Of a stretch of 56,167 bases of DNA, positions 1-10,300 are shown piece after piece (the stretch's first letter is position 1; every line of letters starts with the position of its first letter). The stretch lies in NCBI GenBank assembly GCA_032249695.1, contig JAVVHE010000017.1, positions 1 through 56,167 on the forward strand, written 5' to 3'. The notes beneath the pieces are model-generated. The model was not told the DNA's origin. It searched no databases and saw only the letters and a program-made list of their open reading frames with translations. The position numbers and the translations under genes were made by a program. The DNA comes from JAVVHE01 sp032249695 (GTDB lineage: Bacteria > Pseudomonadota > Alphaproteobacteria > Sphingomonadales > Sphingomonadaceae).

Positions 1-130
1 GCCGCGCCTGGCGAGGGCGCCGCCCGCGGCCCCAGCCGCGCGCCCACCCGCCGACGCGCGCGGCGCCAGCGCCGCCCGCCCGCGCCCGGGAGATCGCCGC
101 CCCCCGACGGTTGCGCCGCTGCGCCCGGCC
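1..130. other. extremely GC-rich flank, no gene recognised
   Basis: The first 130 bases are almost entirely G and C, with many GCGCC/GGCGC words. No open frame here looks like protein. It lies immediately downstream of the stop codon of the minus-strand S9 peptidase, so it may be 3' untranslated sequence or the edge of a gene that lies outside the window. Confidence 0.4.
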
Positions 131-2236
131 CTACGGCTCGCGGTCCGACGGCCCCGCCGCGCCACCCGCCTCCACGTCGGCGCCGTCGCGACGGCGCGTG
201 CCGAATGAGATCGCCGGGTCGTCGAAGCGCGCGAACCACGCCAGGATATATTGCGTCTTGGCGATCAGCTGGCTCGGCCGGGTCACCAGCGCGTGGCCGA
301 TATCGGGCACGCGCACCATCGCCGTCTCCACCCCAGCCAGCTTCAGCGCGGCGAAATACTGCTCGCTCTCGGCGATCGGGGTCCGGTAGTCGCTCTCGCC
401 CGTCAGCACCATCGTCGGCGTCCTGACGTTCCCCACGAGGCTGAGAGGCGAGTGCTGCCAATACTGCGCCTGCGCGCCCGGCGCCCACGGCAGCGGCCCC
501 AGCCAGTAGGGGCTGATCGATGGCCCCACGTCGGCGGTCAGCGCCCAGCTCGTCCAGTTGATGACGGGCTTCACCGCCACCGCCGCGCGGAAGCGGTCGG
601 TCTTGCCGACGATCCAAGCGGTCAGCACGCCGCCGCCCGATCCGCCCGTCACGAACAGCCGCTTGGGGTCGACGAAGCCCTTCGCCAGCGCTGCGTCGAC
701 CGCCGCCATCAGGTCGCCGTAATCGGGGCCGGGATAGTTCTTGTCGATCGCGTTGGCGTAAGCCTCGCCATAGCTCGTAGATCCGCGCGGATTGGCATAG
801 ACGACGACATATCCGGCCGCAGCATAGGCCTGCATCTCCACCGAAAAGCGCGGCCCGTAATTCTGGAACGGCCCGCCGTGGATCTCTAGGATCAGCGGGT
901 ATTTGCGGTCGGCGCGGAAGCCCGGCGGCTTCACGATCCACGCGCCCACGCGCGTGCCGTCGGCAGACGTCACCGGCAGCGGCTCCACCGCACCCAGCGC
1001 GCGCACGCCGAACAGCCAGTCGTTCAGATGCGTCAGCCGCCTCGGCGCGCCGCCCGCACCGGCGACAGCCACGTCGCCCGGATGATCGCCCTCGCTCATC
1101 GTGAACGCAACCGCTCCGCTGCGCGCCGCGACGGACACGTCCACCCCGCCATAGGGCCGCCCCAGGTCGTTGCCGCCGAGATTGCTCGCCAGCACCGTCA
1201 CCCGCCCGTCGAGCCCGATGCGGGCGAGGCGCGTCACACCCTCGTCGTCGAAGGTGGCGATCAGGCTGCGGCCGTCGGGCGCCCAGGCGGGCTGGTCGAG
1301 ATCGCGGTCTAGCCCCGTCGCGACCTCGCGGGCGTTCGATCCGTCGACATTGGCGACATACAGCCGGACGCGCTGATACGCCTTCAGTTTGTCGTCGTAA
1401 CCCAGCCACGCGATCTGCCTGCCATCGGGCGAGACCGTCGGCGCGAGATCGGGGCCGCGCCGATCGGTCAGCTGCGCGAGCGCGCCGCTGCCGAGATCGA
1501 CCGCGTAGAGTTCCGGATCGGGCCGCCGCGCGCGATCGGGATGGCGGTCGGCCGAGAAGACGATCCGCCGCCCGTCGGCGCTCCACACCGGATCGCCGTC
1601 GTCATACGCGCCATCGGTGACGCGCATCGCCGGGCCGCCGTCGGCTGGCACCACGTAGATGCCGAGCGTCCCCTGTTCGGCATAGCCCGCCCCGTCGGCG
1701 CGGTAATCCAGCCGGTCGATCACCTTGGGCGGCGCCGCCCATGCCGCGCCCCTGGGCGGCTGCGGCATCACCGCAAACGCCCGTGGCGGATCGGGCGAGA
1801 ACATCGTGAACGCGATGCGCGATCCATCGGGCGACCAGGCGAGGCTGGAGGGCGCTTGGCCGACATCGGTGACGCGCGCGGTGACACCCGTCTCCATCCA
1901 CCGCACATAGACCTGCGCGTCGCGGTCAGCGGCGGTGACGTAGGCCAGCCGCCTGCCATCGGGCGACCAGCGCGGACTGGAATAGCTGGCCGTGCCGCTC
2001 AGCAGCGGCCGCTGCTCGCCCGTCGCCACGTCGATCAGCCAGATGTTCGATCGCGCGCGGTCCGTCTGAATGTCGAAGCTGCGGCGCACGTAGGCAACCG
2101 TGCGGCCATCCGGGCTGATCCGCGCGTCGGTCGCATATTGCAGCGCGAACACGTCGGCGGGTTGCAACGGCAGCTTCGGCGCGGCGTGCGCGATGGGTGA
2201 CGCAGAGAGCGCCGCCGCCACAACAAGCCACCGCAT
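131..2236 (-). CDS. S9 family peptidase (acylaminoacyl-peptidase/DPP-like), secreted
   Basis: This is a serine exopeptidase of the prolyl oligopeptidase clan, predicted to cleave dipeptides or acylated residues from peptides outside the cytoplasm. The start at 2236 is preferred over an ATG 27 bases upstream because it follows a GGGAG ribosome site and gives a clear signal peptide (MRWLVVAAALSASPIAHA). Residues about 40-420 carry beta-propeller repeats of the PD40 type (WSPDGRR, SPDGRQIAW, WAPDGRS). The C-terminal alpha/beta-hydrolase has the nucleophile in TGGSGGG near residue 531, a possible acid in GESDYRTP and a His in DIGHAL. The length of 701 residues suits the S9C type. It is divergently transcribed from the DUF3667 gene. 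The exact substrate preference cannot be read from the sequence. Confidence 0.9.
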   Translation of the reverse strand: MRWLVVAAALSASPIAHAAPKLPLQPADVFALQYATDARISPDGRTVAYVRRSFDIQTDRARSNIWLIDVATGEQRPLLSGTASYSSPRWSPDGRRLAYVTAADRDAQVYVRWMETGVTARVTDVGQAPSSLAWSPDGSRIAFTMFSPDPPRAFAVMPQPPRGAAWAAPPKVIDRLDYRADGAGYAEQGTLGIYVVPADGGPAMRVTDGAYDDGDPVWSADGRRIVFSADRHPDRARRPDPELYAVDLGSGALAQLTDRRGPDLAPTVSPDGRQIAWLGYDDKLKAYQRVRLYVANVDGSNAREVATGLDRDLDQPAWAPDGRSLIATFDDEGVTRLARIGLDGRVTVLASNLGGNDLGRPYGGVDVSVAARSGAVAFTMSEGDHPGDVAVAGAGGAPRRLTHLNDWLFGVRALGAVEPLPVTSADGTRVGAWIVKPPGFRADRKYPLILEIHGGPFQNYGPRFSVEMQAYAAAGYVVVYANPRGSTSYGEAYANAIDKNYPGPDYGDLMAAVDAALAKGFVDPKRLFVTGGSGGGVLTAWIVGKTDRFRAAVAVKPVINWTSWALTADVGPSISPYWLGPLPWAPGAQAQYWQHSPLSLVGNVRTPTMVLTGESDYRTPIAESEQYFAALKLAGVETAMVRVPDIGHALVTRPSQLIAKTQYILAWFARFDDPAISFGTRRRDGADVEAGGAAGPSDREP

Positions 2237-2350
2237 CCCTGCACTCCCCCCATGCCGTACCACGCCCTCCGTCTAGGCCGCGCCGGCTTGCGTCCGCAAC
2301 ATTGCCGCGGGTGCCCGCCGGGCATAGTAGCGCACCGGAAGGAGCGCCGG

Positions 2351-3424
2351 GTGAGCGGTCAGGTCGAAGCGATCGGCGAGATGGTGACGGGCGGGCTCGC
2401 CGCGCACGCACTCGACGCGCACGGCGGCAAGCGGAGCCACGCGCTCGGCGCCTGCCAGAATTGCGGGGCGGTGCTGAAGGGCGCCTATTGCCACGAATGC
2501 GGCCAGTCGGGCCATGTCCACCGCACGATCGGACACATCCTCGAAGAATTCGCGCACGGCGTGCTGCATGTCGATGGCAAGCTGTGGCGGACGATCCCGC
2601 GGCTGATCCTGAACCCCGGCCGGCTGACGCGCGAATATACGCATGGCAAGCGCGTCCGCTACATCGCTCCGCTCGCGCTCTATCTGTTCATGGTGTTCCT
2701 GACCGCGCTGGTCGCAGGCTACGCAGCCGATGCGATGGACGCGAACGGCTTCGATGGATCAGCGGTCGCCGCCGTCAGCGAGGTCATCGCCGCGCAGCAG
2801 CGGCTCGAAAAACTTCCACCGTCCGCCACTCCGGCCGAGCGCGCCGCGGCGCAGGAAGCGGTCCGCAAGGCCGAGGATGCGCTGCGCGACGCCAGCGCCG
2901 ACTCGAACAGCGGCAAGGTCAAGCACACCGGGCCGATCGAGGAGATCAAGAACGCATCCCGCGACGGCCGCTTGCAGGTCAACTTCGGTGACGAGGCGGT
3001 GCGTAGCAAAGTCCAATATGCTCTAGAGCATATCGATCTCATTATCTACAAGGTTCAGCAGAAAGCCTACAAGCTTGCGTTCCTGCTGGTTCCGTTGTCG
3101 CTGCCCGTGCTGTGGCTTCTGTTTTTGTTGAGGCGCGAGGTGACACTATACGACCATTCGGTCTTTATTCTTTATTCGTTGAGCTTCATGTTGCTGCTCG
3201 GCTGCGTCGTGATGACGGCTGGCGCCGCGACCAGCCTTCCCACAGCGCTGCTCGTGTCGATCGCCGCGCTCGTGCCGCCGGTCCACCTGTTCGCGCAGCT
3301 GAAGGGCGCCTACCGCCTCTCTAACTTCGGCGCGGCCTGGCGCACGGCGATCCTGTCGCTCGCGGCGGTGACGATCCTGTTGCTCTACGTGGTGCTCATC
3401 GTCATCGTCGGCGTAACGGGATGA
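2351..3424 (+). CDS. DUF3667 zinc-ribbon membrane protein
   Basis: This is a membrane protein of unknown function with a N-terminal zinc ribbon, CQNCGAVLKGAYCHECGQ (two CxxC pairs), the hallmark of the DUF3667 family. It is followed by a hydrophobic segment (YIAPLALYLFMVFLTALVAG). A charged, probably coiled middle region rich in Glu, Ala and Lys comes next, and then three or four further hydrophobic helices up to the C-terminus. The GTG at 2351 is chosen because AAGGAG lies 7 bases upstream; an in-frame ATG at 2252 would overlap the divergent gene's leader. The length is 357 residues. The start-to-start gap to the S9 peptidase is 114 bases and must hold both promoters. The function of the family is not established. 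Confidence 0.85.
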   Translation: MSGQVEAIGEMVTGGLAAHALDAHGGKRSHALGACQNCGAVLKGAYCHECGQSGHVHRTIGHILEEFAHGVLHVDGKLWRTIPRLILNPGRLTREYTHGKRVRYIAPLALYLFMVFLTALVAGYAADAMDANGFDGSAVAAVSEVIAAQQRLEKLPPSATPAERAAAQEAVRKAEDALRDASADSNSGKVKHTGPIEEIKNASRDGRLQVNFGDEAVRSKVQYALEHIDLIIYKVQQKAYKLAFLLVPLSLPVLWLLFLLRREVTLYDHSVFILYSLSFMLLLGCVVMTAGAATSLPTALLVSIAALVPPVHLFAQLKGAYRLSNFGAAWRTAILSLAAVTILLLYVVLIVIVGVTG

Positions 3425-3471
3425 CGCGCTCGATCACGCCGCTCGTCACCCGTTCGGGCGCGGCGCGTCGG

Positions 3472-6469
3472 CTATAGCGCGAAGCTGCTGATTGTAACCG
3501 GCGCGCTCTCGCGGCCGAGCGGATCGACCAGCACGATCCGCAGCGACGCTGGCGCCAGCAGCGAGGGCGCTGACGCCCAGCCGAGCGCTGCGGCGGTGAC
3601 GGGCAGATCGGCCTGCCGGATCAGCTGCTGCCCGGCGATCGCGAACCAGATGCGCAGCACATAGCCCGCGATCGCACCGGCTGCTGCAACGGGCAGGCCG
3701 GTCAGGCCCACCGCGGCGTGGCGCATATCATCACTGGCGATTGCGGGCTGACGGGCACGGCGATCTGCGTTGCCGTCACCTGCCCGGCCGACAGCACCGG
3801 CGGGCCCTGCGGCACCGGCAGCAGGTGGACGGGCGCCGACAGGCGGCTCCACGGCGCGGCCATCGGCTGCCGCTGCCAGCCATAGGCCGGCCGCACGCTG
3901 CCGGAGGACGCAACGCCCGGCGGCAGCACGCGCTCGGGCGGCATCCGCACCTCGGCCCACCAGGTCGCGGGCACGAACGGCTCTACGCCCGCGTCGACGA
4001 ACGCAGCGGCCGGAGCATCGGCCGTCGCAGCGGGCACCGTCAGCGGCTTGGGCCCGCCGAGCGGGCGGGCGTAGAGCGGATCGGAGACGGGGCCGGTGGC
4101 GCGCCGCAACCGGAACTCGGGCGGATGCGGGGCATCGTCGCCCACCGCTCCGGGCATGGGGGTTCCCGGCGGCAGCCCGGGCTCCAGCACCGCCAGACGA
4201 TGGCGGTTGATGCCGGTCGCCTCGACGGTCAGCGTCACCGCCGTGCCGTCCTCGCTCAGCGCACCCGTCAGGCGCGGCGGGGGCGGCGGCAGGTCGTCGG
4301 GCACCGCGATCGGCACCAGGCCGCCCTGGCTGAACTCCGATTCCACGCCGCCCGACGAGACGGTGACGATCTTCAGGAACGCGACCGTGCGCTGCGAGCG
4401 CGGCAGCGTCGAGGTGAAGCGGCAGATGCCGTCCGCGCCGGGCTGCACCGGATCGACCGTCAGCCGCGCGAACGCCTGACGCCCGTAGCTGGCGTTCTTG
4501 GCGGCGAGCAGCTGCGCGAGCCCGGCGCGCGACAGCGTCGCCGGATCGAGCGTCGGGGCAACGGCTGCCAGCAGCGAGGCTGCACTGGCTTCGTAGACAT
4601 GCGCCGCGCTTGCCGACGGCCAGCTGAGCGCGACCTCGGTCTCCGCCGCATTTGCCGCCCGGCTGGTCCAGATGATGCCCGGACCGGCGTCGATCGCGGG
4701 TGGACCGCGCAGGTCGGCGACCGCGACGGTGACGGTCGCGGTGGGCGAACCCAATGCGCCGGCCATGAACTGCACGACGATCGGCCAGGCGCCCGCTTCG
4801 GTCGGCGCGAGCGCGGGGAGCGCGATCTCGGTCGTCGCAAGTCCACCCGCGATCGGCATGTCGACCGGCGCGCCGCCGTCAAAGCGGTAGGTGCAGCCGG
4901 TGATCGGCAGCGCTCCCGCCGCGAGCGAACCGATGGCGGGGACGGGCACGGTCAGCACCGCTACTCCCGGCGACGCCGGAGCGGTGCCGCCGGGATGGCT
5001 CCGCTGAACGGCGACCTGCGGCGCTGGGGTCGGGAGCGGCGGGCGGGCGGGCGCGGTGACGTCGACGGTGCGCGGCGGGCCGAAGCGGCCGAACAGATCG
5101 GCGGCGGCGAACTGGTAGCTGACCGGCCCCGGCCCCTCCACCCGATCGAAGGCGAGGCGTGCGCCGTCGAGCGTTTCGCCGATCAGCATCAGCTGGGCCC
5201 GGCGGCCCGGTTGCACCGGCGGCCGGGGATGCAGCGGCTTGCCGCCCTGCGCCGACGCCATCGCCAGCCCGGCGACGGTGCTGACCATCGGCCCGAAGCT
5301 GAACCCCTGGCTCCACGCGGTGCTGGGCGCATCGTCAACGGTGATCCAGCGCGCCGGGCCGATCTCGGGCGCGCCGATCGTCGGCGCATCGGGCAAGGGC
5401 GGCACCGCCGCCGCGGTCAGCGCGGCGCGCACGGTGAGCCCCGCCGCCTTCGCCACCGCGCACGCCGTGTCGAGGCCGGGGGTCAACTGTTGCAACCGCT
5501 GGATGATCCCCGCCTCGGCCGGGTGGACCGGCCAATCGACCGTCACCGCCTGCTGCGTTCCCGGCGGGGCGTTGGGATCGTCGACGAGCAGTGCACCCGG
5601 CGGCAGCGCGAAGAGCGTCGCGACCCACAGCCCGTCCATCAGACCCTGCTGCGGTTGCCGCCACGGCAAGGTCGTCCCCAGCCCCAGGAAGCGCGCCACG
5701 CCAAAATCCATCGCCTGCATCAGAAGCGTGCCCCAGATCGGGATGTCCGCGGATGAGGGCGGGTTCGGCGGGACGGGCGGCTCGGCCTTCTGCGTCAGCA
5801 CCCGCGCGCCCGGGGGCATCGGCCCGGGGCTGAGAAGCGCGCCGAGCAGCTGGCCGAACACAGCGGTGCTCGCGGCAACGCGCTTCTGCTCGTCGGGCGG
5901 GGTCAGCGCAGCGAAGGGGCCACCCGGTGCATCGAGGATCGACAGGCGCTTGGGCGCTCCGGCCGCGACCCGGTCGAACGCCTCCGACACGGGCACGATC
6001 CCGGCATACCACGGCGATTTGGCGGTGCCCGGCAGACCAACGAGCACGTCGGGCGGCCGGTTCATCTCCTCGCGCACCTGCCCGGCCGAGGCACCGAACG
6101 GCGTCACGGCCGCAGGCTGACTGAGCGCGAGCAGCTGGATGACGGGCGCACCGACCGCGGCGGGGCCGGGCGTGCGGCGCGTGATGACCGCGCCCGTCGG
6201 ATCGACGACGGCAAGCGACCCCGCGCTGGCGAGCGCGCCGATCACGCGAACCTCGCGCTCGCCGTTCGACGGCACGACGAGCGCGCCCGCGCCACCGCGC
6301 AGGGTGGGCTGCGGCCGCAGGAAGCTGTGCCAGACCGCGATCGGGCCGAGCGGCACGCCAAGCTCGGGCGCCAGCAGGAAGCGGACGTGCACGCCATCGG
6401 CCGTGTCGGCGTCGCCACGCGCCGAGGCCGCGAAGGCCGCGAACAGTTGGGGGGGGGAGCGAACAGCAT
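3472..6469 (-). CDS. large Ig/FnIII-like protein of unknown function, reading frame interrupted twice
   Basis: This is the third gene of the large minus-strand set. The start is ATG at 6469, with GGAGG at 6477-6481. It shares one base with the upstream stop (TGATG), which suggests coupling. Four codons later there is a run of nine C (6449-6457); as written, translation then leaves the protein-like frame and ends at 6242. One extra C would give MLFAPPPQLFAAF followed by the long frame 3702-6392 (readable from a GTG at 6392, 896 residues). Near 3702-3745 the protein-like frame shifts once more by -1, into a C-terminal segment ending at 3472 (VLRIWFAIAGQQLIRQADL, then DPLGRES). Restoring two bases gives exactly 1000 codons. 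The text is rich in Pro, Ala and Gly with repeated beta-sandwich-like units; there is no signal peptide and no recognised catalytic motif. It could be a pseudogene, a phase-variable gene, or a sequence with two base-calling errors. Confidence 0.6.
6449..6457 (-). repeat. C9 homopolymer run just inside a start region
   Basis: Nine consecutive G on the plus strand (C in the coding direction) begin four codons after the ATG at 6469. With nine, the frame goes to a short dead-end peptide. With ten (or seven), it joins the long protein-like frame. Poly-C runs at this position are typical of slipped-strand switches, and they are also a classic place for sequencing errors. Confidence 0.75.
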
Positions 6470-7338
6470 CAGAACGCCTCCGCTGCGAAGGCTGGCCGCG
6501 GCGGCAGGTCCATGAGCCCGGTCAGCGTGAGCGAGGGTGCAGAGATCACATCGGACAGCGGAATGTCGACGAGCGTCAGGCGCAGCCGCGGCGGCTGCCA
6601 CTGCGGCAGCGACGGCTTGGGTCCGATCGGGCCGGGGATCGAGACGGACGGATTGATCGATCCGCTCGGGAAGCCGCCGATCGGGCCTGCGATGATCGAG
6701 CCGAGCTGCCCCGACGCAACGCCTGCGCCGGCAGGCACGGCACTTGTCGCCGCCATCCCCGCCGCGGCGCCGGGGCTGAGCGCCGCCGACAGTGCGGGCC
6801 CGCGAACCCCGCCGATCCTCCCCGGCGACGGCACGGGCCGGAGCGAGAAGGACGGGCTGAACCACGGCGGCTTCGGTGCCGCTGGCTGCACCGGCACCGT
6901 CAGCGGGTGCGGCAGCAGGAACAGCAGGCGCGACGCGGTGCGGTCGGCGACGCGGACGGTGAAGTCGATGCTCTGCCCCGGCAGCACGGCTGCCAGTTTC
7001 GCGTCCTTGGTGCGGCCCGCGCGTTCGATCGGCTCGGGCGATTCGATCAGCACGCCGACGAGCGCCCAGGGCGCGCTGCCGGTCCACAGCAGGCTGACGC
7101 GCGGCTCGGCCGCGACCGGCCAGCCATCGAGGCCCAGCTGCCGCATCGCATCTTCAAACGCTGCGTCGCCCGCCCCGGCAGGGATCGCGGCCGCTTTCTC
7201 TGCATCGACTGCAAGATCGCCAGCCGCGCGCCCCGACCCGGCGGCCGGGAAATTCAGCCCCGCCAGCATCGCCAGCGCATCGCGCCAGCGCGAGGTGCGG
7301 AAGGTGACGCCCGGCAGCGCAACCCTCGCACCCGACAT
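6469..7338 (-). CDS. hypothetical protein, second gene of the large-protein set
   Basis: This 289-residue protein is not recognised. It begins MSGARVALPGVTFRTSRW and has a mixed alpha/beta N-terminal region to about residue 150. A long Pro/Gly/Ala-rich low-complexity middle follows (PSGSINPSVSIPGPIGPKP), then a short C-terminal segment. There is no signal peptide, membrane helix or catalytic motif. It lies in the same reading frame as the preceding giant ORF: that ORF ends in TAG at 7342-7344, one CAC codon follows, and then this ATG. I see no good ribosome site for this ATG. It may therefore be the original C-terminus of the upstream protein, separated by an amber codon, or be translated by re-initiation. 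Its own stop overlaps the next start by one base. Confidence 0.6.
   Translation of the reverse strand: MSGARVALPGVTFRTSRWRDALAMLAGLNFPAAGSGRAAGDLAVDAEKAAAIPAGAGDAAFEDAMRQLGLDGWPVAAEPRVSLLWTGSAPWALVGVLIESPEPIERAGRTKDAKLAAVLPGQSIDFTVRVADRTASRLLFLLPHPLTVPVQPAAPKPPWFSPSFSLRPVPSPGRIGGVRGPALSAALSPGAAAGMAATSAVPAGAGVASGQLGSIIAGPIGGFPSGSINPSVSIPGPIGPKPSLPQWQPPRLRLTLVDIPLSDVISAPSLTLTGLMDLPPRPAFAAEAF
6477..6481 (-). promoter_or_regulatory. ribosome binding site of the third large gene
   Basis: GGAGG on the minus strand, seven bases before the ATG at 6469 and inside the end of the preceding gene. It argues that translation starts at 6469, upstream of the C run, and not at the GTG at 6392 where the uninterrupted frame first becomes readable. 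Confidence 0.6.
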
Positions 7339-7341
7339 GTG

Positions 7342-10300
7342 CTACAGGCGCACGTGCGTCTCGTACCAGGCCCGCGGCTGCAGCTGCACCGGCGCCTCCT
7401 GCGTCGCTCCGGTCACGGGCACCGGGCACGGCGCTTCCCGCGCAAGCTGCCACAGCACCCGGTTGGCTGGCGACAGATAGGCGGGGTTCATCGCCACCCG
7501 GAATGTCTGGCCCGGCGGGATCGGGCTGGCGTCCGGCACGGGCGTATCGGTGCGCTGCACCGCGATCGCGAGCGAGTAGTCATAGAGCGCCGCGAGCCGG
7601 GCGCTGTGGCCGACCCGCCAGTGGAAGCGGATCGCATCCCCGGTGAACCAGGTCTCCTCACCCTGCGCGGGCTCGCTCCCCGCCAGATAGCGGACGAGCA
7701 TCCGCGGATCGAAGGCGTCCTGCCGCGTCGACAGATCGGCAAGCGCGACGCTGTCGGAATAGGCTGGATCGGACTGGCTCGCTCCAGCGGGCGGCGACGC
7801 TGCTGCTGCGGTGCGAAAGTGATAGCTGCGCAAGCCGGGCCCGCTCAGCGCGTCGGTGCCGCTCGCAGTCGGCGGGCTGGCTGGCGTCTTCTGGCCGTTC
7901 TCGCCCTGGACGAAGCGCGCCGCCGACCACCCGAAGCCGACATCCAGCCGATATTCGGTCGCGGGCTTCAGCAGGCAGCGCTGATCGGCCGCGTTGCCGT
8001 CACCCGGCGGACCGGCTGCGCCCTTGGTCTGCCCCGCCCCGGCCTGCGCTCCGGCGGTCTCAAAGGCGGCGGCAGCGGCTGCGACCGTCGTCACCCCCTC
8101 CAGTCCCAGCAGCCCGATCCGCAGGCGGAAGGGCCAGCGGATCGTCAGCCGTCTCGCCTTGCGGCCGGGCGGCATCCGGAAGCTGAACAGCGTCCCCGTC
8201 GCGCCCGAAGCGAACCCATTGCTGACGAAGGTCCAGGCGCCGGTCTCGTCGGCGACGGTGATCGGCGCATCGTCGAGCGGGATCGGCGGACCCAAGACGA
8301 CGAAGGCGACCGTCCCGCTGACGATCGGCGTCACGAGCGTGACCGTCGCCATGAACCGCGCCTCGCGGACCGCCAGCAGCGCGGCCTGCTGGCGGGGCGT
8401 GACGAGGCTGGGGAACGCCAGCGCTGAGGTGAACTCGCGCCCAAGCTTGACCGCAGAGGGTACGACCGCGGCCGCGCTGAACAGCTGGCCCGGTTGCAGC
8501 GTGAACAGAAACCCGCTGAGCGCGAGCGGAGGCTGACCGGGGCCGCGATCGAGCGCCCAGGCAATCGCGCCCTCGACCCGGCTGTCTTTGGGATCGCCGC
8601 TGATGAACTCGGGCGGCACCCAGCAGGCGGACACCGGGTGCTGCGCCATGCCGCCCAGCATCCATCCGGGCTGCGCCGAGGGGCGGACGCGGCAGTTGTT
8701 CGCCAGCGCGCCGAGCGGATCGCCCGGCGCCGCCGCTGGATCGTGCAGCTTCTGCAGCCACACGGCAGGATCGGGCGTCAGCAGCAACAGCTCGGCCGCC
8801 TGCGCAACGGCGTTGGCGTCGCCTGACTTGCCCGCCTGCCAGCGCGCGCTGAGCGAGCCCGCGACCAGCGTCCAGCTGCCGTCCGGCTGCCGCTCCATCA
8901 GCGCCACGCGCGTGACCCGCCAGTCATAGCGCAGCATCTCGCTGCCGACCGGCTTCGCAACCGGCGGGGACTGCGCGCCGGAGAACTGGGCGCTGCTTTC
9001 GGGATCGAGCGCCGCCGACGGAGCGACCGTGCAGCCGATCCGAATGAGGATATCGGGCCATACGACCGGCACCGCTCCGCCCGCCGGCTCCAGCGCGGCG
9101 ATCCGGCTGTAGCTGTCGTCGACCAGCTGCAGATCGGGGCGGATCGCCACGGCGCCGGACGCGTCCTGCCCCGCGATCTCGGTCGGGAGCGTCGCCGGGT
9201 TCGGGATCGCGATCGTCGGTTCGTCGCCCAGATGCAGCTTCGCGCAGCGGTGGATCGTCACAAAGATGATCCGGACGCGCCCGCACACTTCGGCGGTGCC
9301 GCTGACCGAACCTTCATAGTCGATGACCGAGAGCGTCGCCGATACGCCGAGCGACACCGGACCGAGATGCAGTGACCCATCGAGCCGACCGAACCCGGCG
9401 ATGATGCGCGGCGACGCTGCGATGAGGAGGTCCGCGCCGCCCGAAACCTCTGCCCACGCGAGCGGCCGCGGCCCGAAGGAGAGCGAGACGTTGAACCCGA
9501 AGGCGATGACGAAGCTGCGCTGAACGGTGAGCGCGCCCGCCTGCCCGCGCGGCCAGCTGGTGATGCCATTGCCGCGGACCATCAGGTAGCCGTCGGCGCT
9601 CTGCGGGAACAGATCCGGCAAGACCGTCATCCGCGCCGGGCCGATGTCCCGCCCCTCGATGGGGAAGCCATCGGCTCCGACATGGACATACCAGTCCGGG
9701 CTGCCGCCCGGGAAGTTGCCCGCGACCGGAATCGTCGCCGTCAGCAGCGTCGGCACCTGCAGCGTGCCGCGCAGCGCGAACATGGTGCCGACCTTCGGGT
9801 CGACGCTGACCACGCCCTGCACCACGGCTTTCGGTCCGGCTGCGTCGGGGTTGTCCGATGGCTTGTCGAGCGAGACGGGGCCGGAGACGAAGGCCGCATC
9901 GAGCGCGCCCAGGAAGGCGAAATCGGGCACGGTAACGAACAGCCGCGCCTTCGCACCGAACGCGAAGGACAGATCGGGAAGGGTACCGACCGACGCCTTC
10001 ACGCCGAAGCTCATCTCGCCAGCAGCTTCGGTGAAGCCGGTCGCGGGCGTCCATTGCAGCAGATCGAAGGGTTTGGGCGGCTGGTTCAGCCGCGCGCGCA
10101 TCCCGAACGTGCCGCCGATGCCGAACAGCCCAAGCCCCGAGGGCCCGAGCGGCAGCGGTGCCGGGAAATCGACATCGAGGTCGATCAGCACCATCTTTCC
10201 CTTCACCCGCAGCGTCGCGGACGCGCTGGTGTTCAAGGGGACGATGCCAACCTTCAGGCGCGCTCCGAAATCGCCCTTGCCCGGGCCGAGCGTGACGCCG

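Noticed and set aside
3741..5756. 671-codon plus-strand open frame opposite the third giant-protein gene
   Set aside because: Rich in Arg, His and Gly, no domain, and exactly antisense to a better frame. It is the usual mirror of a high-GC coding strand.
6242..7087. 281-codon frame containing the ATG at 6469
   Set aside because: Only its last 75 codons follow the real start. The upstream part is antisense-like text over the 289-residue gene, so it was not called as a gene.
6139..8427. 762-codon plus-strand open frame
   Set aside because: Antisense to the second and first giant-protein genes, with Arg/Asp/Gly-rich text and no start signal.
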